Assembly: GCA_019775845.1 (NCBI GenBank)
Contig: JADQAV010000018.1
Span: 565,044-629,043 of the forward strand
Length of the DNA stretch: 64,000 nucleotides
DNA from: Myrmaecium sp. VS I D KN 1
Lineage: Eukaryota > Ascomycota > Dothideomycetes > Valsariales > Valsariaceae
Direction: 5' to 3'
Positions 1 through 9,671 of the stretch are shown in pieces (position 1 is the stretch's first letter; each line of letters starts with the position of its first letter). The translations under genes were made by a program, and so were the position numbers. The notes under the pieces are model-generated. The model searched no databases, was not told the DNA's origin, and was given only the letters and a program-made list of their open reading frames with translations.

Positions 1-963
1 GAGGGCCCTAAGTCGTTGGTGACGGACCTTCAATCTAACGCTAAAGGCAAGAGCGGCCTTTCACGGAAGGCCGAGATGTTCTTCGATCAAGATGTCTTCC
101 GTGGCATCGATGGCCTGGACGGGCTGGAAGGCGTCGAGGAGGAAGAAGATGAAGATTCGGAGATGGAAGACGCTCTTGATGCTCTTGAGAAGTCTCGGAA
201 GAAGAATGCCGTGGAAACACCCGCCAAATCTTCTGCCATCAACTCTTCCAAGCAGTCCACCTCCGAAGAGGAGGATGACGAGGACTCCATCTTCTCCGCC
301 GACGAAGATGACTCGGACGATGCCGCCTCCGACACCTCCTCCATTGAGGCCGTTGTACGCCCCTCGACGTGGGAAGAAGATGATACGCCGATGAAGAACG
401 GTCGGCCAGACATCGACATCATCACTGCAGAAGCCATGACGTTGGCACAGCAGCTAGCGACGGGTCAAAAGACCAAGCACGATCTCCTCGACGACGGCTT
501 CAACAAATACTCCCTCCGCGACGTGGACGGCCTGCCTGAGTGGTTCCTCGACGACGAGTCTCGCCATTCCCGTCCGCAACGGCCCATCACGGCTGCTGCC
601 GCCGCAGCGATCAAAGAGAAGCTTCGTGCATTGAACGCTCGGCCCATCAAGAAGGTGCAGGAGGCGAAGGCCAGGAAGAAGATGAAGGCGGCGCAGAAGC
701 TGGAGAAGCTGAAGCAGAAGTCGGCCCTCTTGCTGGACGAGGAGGGCATGACGGAGAAGGAGAAGGCCAGCGCGGTGACGAAGCTGATGTCCCGCGCGGC
801 CAAGAAGAGGCCCAGGCAGAAGGTGACGGTGGTGGTGGCGAAGGGAAAGAACAGGGGTGTGAGTGGTAGGCCGAAGGGCACGAAGGGTAAATATAAGATG
901 GTGGATGCGCGGATGAAGAAGGACTTGAGGGGTCTGAAGAGGGCGGCTAAGAAGAAGAAGTAG
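1..963 (+). CDS. SPB1: SPB1, AdoMet-dependent rRNA methyltransferase, C-terminal part (5' partial)
   Basis: Frame 1 is open from the first base of the window, so the gene begins upstream and only about 320 C-terminal residues are visible. What remains is the Spb1 C-terminal domain: an acidic, Ser/Glu-rich linker, then the conserved block around PEWFLDDE (codons about 179-186) and [12 protein letters not shown], a Lys-rich coiled stretch, and a basic tail ending in KRAAKKKK. In the known family the missing N-terminal FtsJ/RrmJ domain 2'-O-methylates the 25S rRNA A-loop in nucleolar pre-60S particles. The stop is TAG at 961-963. The methyltransferase catalytic residues lie outside the window, so activity is inferred from the family, not seen. 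Confidence 0.9.
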   Translation, partial: EGPKSLVTDLQSNAKGKSGLSRKAEMFFDQDVFRGIDGLDGLEGVEEEEDEDSEMEDALDALEKSRKKNAVETPAKSSAINSSKQSTSEEEDDEDSIFSADEDDSDDAASDTSSIEAVVRPSTWEEDDTPMKNGRPDIDIITAEAMTLAQQLATGQKTKHDLLDDGFNKYSLRDVDGLPEWFLDDESRHSRPQRPITAAAAAAIKEKLRALNARPIKKVQEAKARKKMKAAQKLEKLKQKSALLLDEEGMTEKEKASAVTKLMSRAAKKRPRQKVTVVVAKGKNRGVSGRPKGTKGKYKMVDARMKKDLRGLKRAAKKKK

Positions 964-1450
964 TCGTTTTTCATCGTTCGCATGAATGGACTTGCCGCGT
1001 TTATGTGGTGGTGTTTAGGGTTTCCTGGCGTATATCATTGTGTTGCAGGGGGTGGGAAGAAGGGTCTAGGATAAAAGTCAAAGAGCCTGTCGATTCTGCT
1101 CTACTTACATCAGATCATGTGTGCTATCATGCCGTCGTGTATACAGTAATTGTGACTATAGATCCCTTCGTTTCGAAATGAGCCGGCGGACGGGACGTTT
1201 AACGCCAAGACAACGTCAGCCCTACGGCAGCGCAACCAAATTCCGGCGCACCTCGTACCTTTCGAGCTTCCTTCACCGTCAAGTTCACAACATCATCACA
1301 ACACGCCGTCACCCTCTCGCATATCCCTTTGAAGCGCATCTGTAGCTTGCGCGCTGCCTGAATCACATTTGACATCTATTATCGTCCCCTTTCATCCAGC
1401 ACATCGGCCACGCGCACACCTTCCACGCGCCTCGTCACAACCGAGTAAAC
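964..1450. other. Intergenic spacer SPB1-MFAP1
   Basis: Holds the 3' region of SPB1 and the promoter and leader of the MFAP1 gene, both on the plus strand. The last 130 bases are rich in C and CAC/CATC, as fungal leaders often are. I see no other gene. Confidence 0.6.
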
Positions 1451-2740
1451 ATGCCGCCTCCACGACCCGCCCTCCCTCCAGGGGGAAAGCGCATGACCGC
1501 CAATCCCGCCCGCCCAGCACGGCATCGACCAGGCAAACCCACACTCGAGGAAGAATCCTCTTCCGAAGAGGAATCCGAAGCCGAGGAACAGACACAGCAG
1601 ACGCAGAGAAAGGCCCCGCCTCCACCAAAAGCGAGCAGTTTCCCAGGACCCGGGAGGTCGGCGGGCGTGATCGTGCCGCAGCCGAAACCTGTGCTGGATG
1701 TCAACGAGGAAGAGTTCGAGACGGAGGATGAGAGCGAGGGGGGCCGGCTGTCGAAGGCGGAAGGGCGTGCGGAGGAGGGTAGTGAGGAATCTGGCTCTGA
1801 GGAGGAGGAGGAGGAGGAGGAGGAGAGCAGCGAGGAAGAGGAAAGCTCGAGTGAGGATGAAGCTGCGCGGCGCCGCGCGGCTTTCCGGCCGAAATTTGTT
1901 AGGAAGGATCAGCGGAAGGGGGAGCAGGCGCTGGATCCGGAGGCGGTGGCAGAGTCTAAGAGGAAGAAGGAGGAGGAGGAGAGGAAGAAAAAATTGGATG
2001 CGCTGGTGCAGGAGGAGGTGGAGAGGCGCCAGAGGGAGCGTGCGGCCGGTGCGCGTCAATGGGATGATGATGATCCCGAGGGAGTGCTGGATGACGTGGA
2101 TGATGTGGATGGGAGAGATCCGGAGGCGGAGTACGCGGCGTGGCGCTTGAGAGAGATCAAGCGTGTGAGGAGGGAGAGGGAGGCCATCATCGCGGCGGAG
2201 AAAGAGAGGGAAGAGCGGGAACGCAGGGCGAACCTGACGCAAGAGGAGCGGGATGCGGAGGACCGGGAGTTCTTGGAACGCCAGAAGGAAGAGCGGGAGA
2301 AGGGGCGCGGGCAGATGGGGTACATGCAAAAGTACTTCCACAAGGGCGCCTTCTACCACGACACCCTCGAGGAAACCGGGCTGGCGGAGCGCAAGCTGGT
2401 GGGCGCCAAGTTCGTCGACGACGTGGACCGCAGCGTGCTGCCGAAGTATCTGCAGCAGCGAGACTTGACCAAGGTCGGCAAGAAGGGTGGCACGCGGTAT
2501 CGCGATCTGCGGAGCGAGGATACGGGGAGGTGGGGTGATTTTGACGGAGGTCCGGGGAGGAGGGCGGATGGCGATCCGTATGTGAGGGATGAGCGGTTTA
2601 GGCCGGATGGCAGCAGGAGAGATGCGTTGGGTAGGGAGGGCGCGACGGGGGCGAATGCTGGACCGGTGGGCGAGAGGAAGAGGCCTGCGGCGAGGGAGGA
2701 TGAGAGAAGGGGGGAGGAGAAGAGGTCGAGGGTTGATTGA
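1451..2740 (+). CDS. MFAP1: MFAP1-family spliceosomal protein
   Basis: Single-exon gene of 429 codons. The N-terminal two thirds is low complexity: Pro/Arg-rich head, several Glu/Ser runs (including GAG-repeat-coded poly-Glu near residues 117-135) and a long charged coiled coil. The C-terminal third is the conserved MFAP1 domain, recognised by GYMQKYFHKGAFYHD (about residues 290-304), then KFVDDVDRSVLP, a KVGKKGGTRYRDL motif and DTGRWGDF. In animals and fission yeast this family is a nuclear component of the spliceosomal B complex and works with Prp38. The start ATG at 1451 begins MPPPRPALPP and follows a C-rich leader. The basic tail after residue 370 is not conserved as far as I can tell. 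Confidence 0.92.
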   Translation: MPPPRPALPPGGKRMTANPARPARHRPGKPTLEEESSSEEESEAEEQTQQTQRKAPPPPKASSFPGPGRSAGVIVPQPKPVLDVNEEEFETEDESEGGRLSKAEGRAEEGSEESGSEEEEEEEEESSEEEESSSEDEAARRRAAFRPKFVRKDQRKGEQALDPEAVAESKRKKEEEERKKKLDALVQEEVERRQRERAAGARQWDDDDPEGVLDDVDDVDGRDPEAEYAAWRLREIKRVRREREAIIAAEKEREERERRANLTQEERDAEDREFLERQKEEREKGRGQMGYMQKYFHKGAFYHDTLEETGLAERKLVGAKFVDDVDRSVLPKYLQQRDLTKVGKKGGTRYRDLRSEDTGRWGDFDGGPGRRADGDPYVRDERFRPDGSRRDALGREGATGANAGPVGERKRPAAREDERRGEEKRSRVD

Positions 2741-3740
2741 GGGCGCTGAGAAGCTATCCTTCGCGAAGGGCATCCTACATCCACCTCTCAGCTCGGGCTT
2801 CGTACTTTCCCCTGCCTCTTAGGCTGACTGACTACATCTATCATATTATCCTCTCCTGGCGGGCGGTGGCAGCACAGGCTTCGCTGGTGCAAGCACATGC
2901 AAGCCTACATTTACGGAAGGTTCTTTAGAAGTTCCTTGGGTATGGCTTCACCTGTCAAATATTCAGACCGGAACCCACCGGTCCTTTCCCAGGCATCACG
3001 TTAGACAGCTTGCGAAATTGACGCAGAGGCTACTCTTTGGAGGAACAAGCGTTATGGAAATGGAGGCAAGAGGGGGCATTTTATACCCCGTTCTTCAGCA
3101 TCCGGCCTATCTACACTATAAGTGGACTTGAGCCGATCGACATCTCGTGGAGGACGTGGTGCTATGGAACTCCCAGCTACCGCTTCCGATCGACTATGCT
3201 GCAGCCCGGTCTCTGTCTGGGGTAACAGCAACCGAACTAACACTATTCCGTACGCAATGGAAATCTTCCCTGACCCTCTCCTTTCTCATCCACAACGAGC
3301 GTCTGATGCTCTTCGTATGGGAAATGAAGACGGCAAGGAGAGAGGAAGAGGAGAAGGCGAGGGTGGCCGTCATGGCTGGTGCTGGGAAGCCGGCGGAGTT
3401 GAGGTCAGTAGTGTATGCGGTACTATATCCGACGAGGGAGATGATTAAGGGTGTTCAAGGCTGGGGATCTTGGTAAAGACATACATGTTGTGTCTAGCTC
3501 TTTTTGAACGTCTGCTTTGGAGCAGATATTTATAACACAGGTTTCAGATGTCACCCAGTCGATTGAGGAAGTGCGGTTGTGAAAATGTTCTACATACACC
3601 CAGATCTATGCCTTTACATCTCCGTCTACTACAACGTGGTAGAAGATATCTACACAGCCTATCCATCTACAATGACAACTAGCTAGATCTAACATACACA
3701 AGCCTATACAAACCAAGCTACTTTTCAACACGCCTTTCTT
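2741..3740. other. Intergenic region with a weak plus-strand open frame
   Basis: About 1 kb between two convergent genes (MFAP1 plus, MATE minus). A plus-strand frame at 3147-3476 could code about 109 residues with protein-like composition, but it opens on GTG after an upstream stop, has no ATG near its beginning and resembles no family I know. It may be a decayed gene or chance. The rest shows nothing I can name. Confidence 0.4.
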
Positions 3741-5456
3741 CTACCGACAAACCTCCTCATCCGGATCCTCCGCCTCCCTGCCCATAACCTCATCCACCGC
3801 GCGCTCCCACCGCATCCACTTCACATACAAGCCCTCAGCAATGGTGATCCCTAGGCTGCCCACCGCCACACCCAGCCAGAGCCCCGGCAAACCCATCCCG
3901 CACCCAAAGCAAAGCGCCAGCGCCAGCGGAACAGCGAAAAGGTAGTAAACAGCCACATTGAGAACGCCGCCAACGGCCTGGCGGCCGAGGGCGCGAAGCA
4001 CGCCGTTCGCGAGCGCGGTGGTCGCGTCGACGAACTGAAACGCGGCGAGCAGGGGCATGGTGGCGGTGGCGAGACGGCGAACGGTCGGGTCGGGGGTGAA
4101 GATCCCGGGCAGGAGGCCGGCGAGGCCGCCGAGGAGGAGGGCGTCGCCGGCGCCAAGGGCGACGAAGAGGAGGGCGTGGGTGCGGGCCGCGGTGCGGGCG
4201 GCGGGGAGGGCGGGCCGGCCGGCGCCGACGAGGGTGCCGAGGCGGGTGCTGGCGGCGATGGAGCCGCTGAAGGGAAGGTGGAAGACGGTGTCGGAGGCGG
4301 CGGTGAGGATGCTTTGGGCGGCGAGGTGGGCGGGGGAGAGGCGGGTGGTGGCGAAGGTGAGGAGGTCGAAGGCGAGCCATTCGGCTTCGACCATGACGAT
4401 GCCTGGCAGTGCCAGGTGCAGCATGGTGCCCCAGTGGTGGCAGGCGAGACGGGTGAGACCCGGCCAGCAGGCGTGCGTGGCTGGGTGCGCGAGGATGTAG
4501 AGGAGCAGGAGGAGGGGGAGGAGGGTGTTGGAGGCGGCGACGGCGAGGGCGGCGCCGGTTAGCCCGAGGTCCAGATGGAAGACGAGGAGGTAGTTGAGCG
4601 CGACGTTGACGGGGACGGCGACCAGGAGGACGTAGAGGGAGGCGGTGAATCGGCCTTGGGCTTGGGTGAAGCGCTTGCCGGCTTCGAAGAGGGCGTACCC
4701 CGGGCACCCGAGGAAGAGCAGGCGCAGGTACCGCCCCGCCAGGTGGGCGATGTGTTGCTCGGAGGCGGGCACGAGCAGGGCGAGCAGCGGGCCGGAGAAG
4801 AACCAGAGGATGCCGATGGGGATGGTGATGAGCAGCATGAGGAGGGACATGCGTTGGAGGTGCAGGCCCACGTGGGATTTGTGGTGGGAGCCGTATGCTT
4901 GGGCGCAGAGGGTGTCGAGACCTGGGAGGAGTGTTTAGTTGAGGGAGTGAGTATGGAGATGGGGGGAGGGGGAAAGCTCACTGGTTGCGAGGCCCTCGTA
5001 GATGGCCATGCCGGTGATGTTGGCGGTCATGGTCGCGAGGGAAACGGCGGCGAGCTCGGTGGTCCCGATGTGGCCGACGACGATGGTGGTGATGAGGGAA
5101 AAGGAGTACTGTGAGGGGAGACCTGTGAGAATGTATATGGATGGTACTGTGAGGGGAGGAGCACCTACTTGCAGCAAGTATGTAAGGGTCAACGGAAGCG
5201 TATGTTTGAACAGCAATTTAGCTTCACGGGCGGGGGTGGTGTGAATGGCAACCTCATCATTGGCGACCGCCTCATCTTCCGCGTCGCTGTCGGCGGGCGT
5301 CTGCTGCTCGGAGGGGAATTGGGGGATGGTGGCATAGTTTTGGACGTGCTTGGGCAGCAGCGGGTTGGTCTCCTTGTCGGTCGAGGTGGAGAAGCGACGA
5401 GGCCGGGTGATGGGCATGTTTTGGACCGGGGAGGAAGGACAGTAAGATCGATTCAC
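3741..5456 (-). CDS. MATE-family multidrug/toxin exporter
   Basis: Three exons on the minus strand: 5456-5169, 5108-4982 and 4921-3741, giving 1596 bases, 531 residues. Both introns are 60 bases (donors GTAGGT and GTGAGC). The joined protein has a hydrophilic N-terminus of about 80 residues, then a MATE fold of about 12 hydrophobic segments. The join at the second intron restores the family signature SLDTLCAQAYGS, which confirms that splice. MATE proteins export cationic drugs or metabolites by H+ or Na+ antiport; fungal members are mostly uncharacterised. An alternative start 13 codons in (MPITRP, ATG at 5417) is equally possible. The tail ends EDPDEEVCR. Substrate cannot be read from sequence. 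Confidence 0.9.
5106..5158. repeat. 15-bp direct repeat inside MATE intron 1
   Basis: The sequence GTACTGTGAGGGGAG occurs at 5106-5120 and again at 5144-5158. On the coding strand each copy carries the same CCCCTCACAG/TAC acceptor-like sequence, so the real 3' splice site has a duplicate 38 bases closer to the donor. Confidence 0.85.
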
Positions 5457-7067
5457 TTTCCCTCCCTCACTTCAATCATACAGGTCACTCTCGCTCGCTT
5501 AGTCACTGAGTACTGTTTGCCTCCCTTCAGTCAAAAGAGGAGAAATCGAAAAGATGGAGGGATAATATGACTAAACAGGTGCGTATGTAAGATGTGGAAA
5601 GGTAAGATGTAAAGTGGTTTCAGTGATTGTATCACCGCAGACGGGCTATTTCGATCGAGAAGCAATCCGGGGATAACCGGATGACACCGGATCAACGGGT
5701 AGATCGTCCTCGCTTGCCTTGACGCCACAGCCGCGCCATTTTCCGCTCACGTCATCAGCAGAACCACCGACCTCGTATCCGTTCTGCATGCGTTTCGAAT
5801 CTGGCTGATGATTACGGGAGGTATAATGGAGAATCGGGTGATTTTACATCTGCTTCTATTGAATGTTTACTTTGTGTTTTCATGTCTATAGCTGTAGGGA
5901 CCTTCGCTGAAGAAAGCGATGACCAGAAAAGAGACGTCAAGCATACCAACCGCCTGACTCAGTCATAGCTTCCACAATCTCCGGTTATGACTCGCGCCAT
6001 ATCAACGTCTTCTCCCTACCGAAGGCGTTATGGTATGTATGAACTCCAACGATTCCAGGCTAACTCAATGTAAATAATCCGCCTCGTGAGAACCGGGCTT
6101 CTTATTCAGACGGAAGGGATGATAGGCCTGAGACCGGTAGTGACGGATGAGAGTATACACATCATAATGAAGAGGACAGTTGATTTACTGAACTGACTGG
6201 CAGTAAAATGCCTACCTAGCAGATATAAGTATCCGACTGGGGGGCGCTGAGGCTCCCTCGGCTGACCGCTTGTCTCCGAACTGTACTCTTTGACCCTCCT
6301 AATTGAAGTATTTTGCATAATTGTCTTCAGAAAAGATTATATCGGTGTCACAAAAATCGAAGAAGTAAGGGGCTCGGGGCTGCCTGATGTTGCTGATTCT
6401 AATCAGTTTTCTTTCATACCGAATGAAAGCGCACACAATAAAGCGAGCCCCATGGTTCGAAGGCTACATAGATAGGTCTTTAAACAGTTACAGGATCCTG
6501 CCAGTCTTTGCAATTCTTTATGAGATTACTTCAACTGAACGGTAGCAGGTTCCATCAGGGCCATCACTCTTGGACTTTTGATATATGCGGTTGAAGAAGA
6601 TGATAAACCTCATGGATGCTCTGGGCATCGCTGAATGTAATGTGCGCACTACGGTAGGCGCCAGTGCACGAAGGGAGGCCTCATTAACACATTAGAAAAA
6701 AGTTTACTTCGCCAAAGAAAAGAAGGTTAGAGTTCACTCTGAGGTCTATTCCTTGAACTACTCATCTCGCGGCGATTATCATCCGGCGGTTGGTGGTGAT
6801 AAAGACTTGACGATGGTGTATAGTAATCAGCCTCCTGTGCTACCTATCCGGCAGCCTTGCGAACAGCCACAGTACAGGAGGACATTGACCTTCGGGCATC
6901 CGCACGAATAGGGAGAAGCATAAGACAGCCCACTCTACCCGTGAGCATATAATGGGTGCCAGCTCCTCGCGCGCCTGTTGCTTCGTGGCCTTAACACTCC
7001 AACATTTGTCCCCAAGTGAGAACCATCTCAACCAGCTCAAACCTTTCGTCTCTCACACTCAACGACA
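5457..7067. other. Long divergent intergenic region (MATE minus, CFEM-like plus)
   Basis: About 1.6 kb of AT-richer DNA with no credible reading frame. It must hold the promoters of the MATE gene and the CFEM-like gene. All frames are broken into pieces of 70 codons or less. No recognisable repeat, tRNA or transposon part was seen. Confidence 0.5.
6946..6953 (+). promoter_or_regulatory. TATA-like element upstream of the CFEM-like gene
   Basis: CATATAAT lies about 115 bases before the ATG at 7068, with a pyrimidine and CAA-rich leader between them. The position fits a fungal TATA element, but the match is ordinary and unproven. Confidence 0.3.
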
Positions 7068-7780
7068 ATGAGACCGTCCACCCTCCTCACCCTCTCCTCC
7101 CTCGGCGCCGTCGCCTACTCCGAAGAACCGCGCCAACACCACACATTCCCCCTCTCCACACTCCCACCATGCATGGTCCGCACCACTCCTCCCCCTCACC
7201 TCCCTCCTCACTAACAAAAAACCACCAGCAACCCTGCCTCCCCCTCCTCCCCCTCTCCCTCCGCGACGAACACTCCTACTGCCACATCCACCACCACCAC
7301 ACCCTCAACCCGGACCTGCAGCCCTGGCTCACCTGCTACAAACACACCTGCGGATCCGCCGCCGCCGCCATGAAGGACTGGGAGCACACCCTCTGCGGCG
7401 GCGCCCGCATCACCGCTTTTGGCCTTGCGCAGAGGCTGCAAGAACCGCAGTCGCACCTGCCCCAAGAACCCGCCACCGACACGGCCACCGCGCCCGCCGG
7501 CGCCGCCGTCCCGTTCATCCGCCGCAGCGCGGAGCTAGACATGTACCAGCGCCACCGCGTGAGGCCGTGCGTGTCGCATGCTTCCCCGCTGCCGCCTTTG
7601 GGGCGCGTGTGTCGCCGGCAGGGGCAGGCGGAAGAGGCAGCGGAGGAGGAGGAGGAGGAGGAGGAGGAGGAGGTCCAGCCTCGCAGGATGCTGTTGAAGG
7701 GTCGTCCGGGGAGGATTTTTCGGCATGGGAAGGGGGTTAGTGAGGTTGAGCCTATGAGGCAGACGGGCGGCCGAGAGTAG
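7068..7780 (+). CDS. Secreted CFEM-like cysteine-rich protein
   Basis: I join 7068-7175 and 7229-7780 (53-base intron, weak GTCCGC donor, good CTAAC branch point at 7211, CAG acceptor), giving 219 residues. ATG at 7068 has A at -3 and opens a signal peptide (MRPSTLLTLSSLGAVAYSEE). The join creates LPPCMQPC, the CxxxC that opens CFEM domains, and the frame continues with SYCHI, a WLTC..HTC pair and a final HTLC. That makes six cysteines, where canonical CFEM domains have eight and usually a DxxCxC haem or iron site. After the domain the protein is Pro/Ala-rich, then has a poly-Glu run and a basic tail without an obvious GPI signal. Known CFEM proteins act at the cell surface in haem or iron uptake, adhesion or virulence; function here is inference. 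An unspliced reading would lose the signal peptide. Confidence 0.55.
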
Positions 7781-8112
7781 GGGGGCGTTGTAGTGGGAAT
7801 GGGTTTGGAGGGTTGGGGGCTGGGGATTATGCAGTTGGTTGGGCCTTTTGAAGATTGATCTTGCAGAGGTGGTGGGGAAGGGATGTTCAGAATGCTTTCA
7901 CTGCGGAGAAATTTCGATAGATTCTTTAGCTGCTGTTGTTGGCTTTGCGGGTGTTGGTTTTGATATTTGGCTTCAATACTCTGCCTAAGGTCTAGGGAAC
8001 TACTGCTTAGTATATATAATTCTACCGTAGTTGCACGGCAGTTAAAGGGCTAGCTAATAGAAGGTCACATTGTTTTCCTCCCCTGAAGGATCATGTTTAA
8101 TTTTGTGTGAAG

Positions 8113-8146
<34 letters not shown>

Positions 8147-8330
8147 TTACATTAACTTCTAAAACAGGATATTTCCCACTCCCCCACTTATCGCTGAAAA
8201 TATACGGTTAAGACTGATATCAGTCAGGCATAAGCAAGGAAATGCAGTCAGAATCCTAAGATATCTCTTCTAACCGAGTGAAACATGAGCTACACGAAAC
8301 CACACTACTCTATTACTGCAATAAGCTCCC
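7781..8330. other. Convergent intergenic spacer
   Basis: Lies between the CFEM-like gene (plus) and the dehydratase (minus) and holds both 3' ends. Apart from an AT dinucleotide run nothing stands out. Confidence 0.5.
8116..8142. repeat. (AT)n microsatellite
   Basis: Uninterrupted alternating A/T for about 27 bases. Confidence 0.95.
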
Positions 8331-9671
8331 TCACCACTCCCTCAACTCCCCACCAGGTCCCACGAACCCGGGACTCACCCACGCCTTCGCATCCTTCGCC
8401 AACTCCCGAATCTGCTCTTCATCCACCTCAATCCCCAGTCCCGGCCCCTTCATCAGCTCAATATACCCCTCCCTCACATCCCACACCTCCGGGTTCTTCA
8501 CATAGCTCGTCAGATCCGCACCACCCACATTATAATGGATGCCCAGACTCATCTCCTGGATCGCAAAATTCGCCGTCGCCGCATCCACCTGGACGTTCGC
8601 CGCCAGCGCGATGGGGCCGAGCGGGCAGTGCGGCGCGAGCGCCACGTCGTAGGCCTCGCACATGGCCGCGATCCGCCGCATCTCGGAGATGCCCCCGACG
8701 TGGCTGATGTCGGGCTGGAGCACGTCGACGCAGCCGGCCTCGAGGAAGGGCTTGACGTCCCAGCGGCTGTGCAGGCGCTCGCCCAGGGCGATGGGCAGGT
8801 GTGTCAGCTGGGATAGGGATTTGATGCCTTCGAGATGCTCCGACAGCAGCGGCTCCTCGATGAACAGCGGCTGGTGTGGCTCCAGGGCTTTGGCGAGCTG
8901 CTTGGCCATCGGTCGGTGCACGCGCCCGTGGAAGTCGATGCCGGCGTCCATGCCGAGGTTCTTGACCGTCTTGAGCCGCGCGACGCATTCGTCTAGCAGG
9001 CGGGGGGTGTCGAGCCAGCCGAGGTCTTCGGTGCCGTTCATCTTCACGCAGGTGAAGCCTTGGGCCTTGCGGGCGTTCCTAAGGAGGGTGACGTGCATAG
9101 GTGAGTGAGAGCTGGCGGCACGAGGGAAAAGGGGGGGGTCTACGCTTGTTCCTCGACGTCCTTGGGCCTGTCCCCTCCGATCCAGGCGTACACCCGAAGC
9201 TTGCTGCGGACCTTGCCACCGAGAAGTTGGTAGATGGGTACGCCCAGCTTACGAGCTATGAGAGATCGTTAGCGAGGCTGGACAACCGAGAACTAGAAGA
9301 TGGCGATCCACAGACCTTTCAGATCCCACAACGCGATATCGATCCCCGCCAGCGCGCTCATAAACACCGGACCTCCGCGGTAAAAGCCCCCACGCCACGA
9401 CAGTTGCCAGATATGCTCGATGTCACTGCGCGGGAGTTTCGGTCAGAGGGTAAAAGAGAAACACCGTAGTAGGGGACACCAGCCAGGCTGCTCACTCCGC
9501 ATCCAAGCCCGTGTAGCGCTCCGCCCAGGCGTCCAAGCATCCCTCCACCGCTTGCGTGTGCCCTTCCAACGACGCCTCGCCCCACCCGACGTTGCCGTCT
9601 GCGTCGGCGATCTTGACAAATAGCCATCGTGGCGGGACGCGGAAGTATTCGATTGCTGCGATTTTTCCCAT
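8331..9671 (-). CDS. D-galactonate dehydratase (enolase superfamily)
   Basis: Four exons on the minus strand: 9671-9496, 9425-9316, 9255-9144 and 9078-8331 (introns 70, 60 and 65 bases), giving 1146 bases, 381 residues; E. coli DgoD has 382. The joined protein opens [16 protein letters not shown] and contains [13 protein letters not shown] and [10 protein letters not shown], typical of this family. The catalytic set sits at a constant offset of -2 from DgoD numbering as I remember it: Asp181 and His183 (DFHGR), Glu207 (FIEEPL), Glu233 (GERL), His283 (APHCPLGP) and Glu308 (QEM). The enzyme dehydrates D-galactonate to 2-keto-3-deoxygalactonate in galactose or galactonate breakdown. A related acid-sugar dehydratase activity cannot be excluded. 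No aldolase or kinase partner is nearby. Donors GTCTGT and GTAGAC are weak, but frame and family support them. Confidence 0.9.

Noticed and set aside
1379-2773. 464-codon open frame antisense to MFAP1
   Set aside because: Leu/Pro/Arg-rich product made by the Glu/Arg/Lys codons of MFAP1.
3147-3476. 109-codon plus-strand frame between MFAP1 and MATE
   Set aside because: No ATG near its beginning and no family match. Kept only as a note in the spacer entry, because its composition is protein-like.
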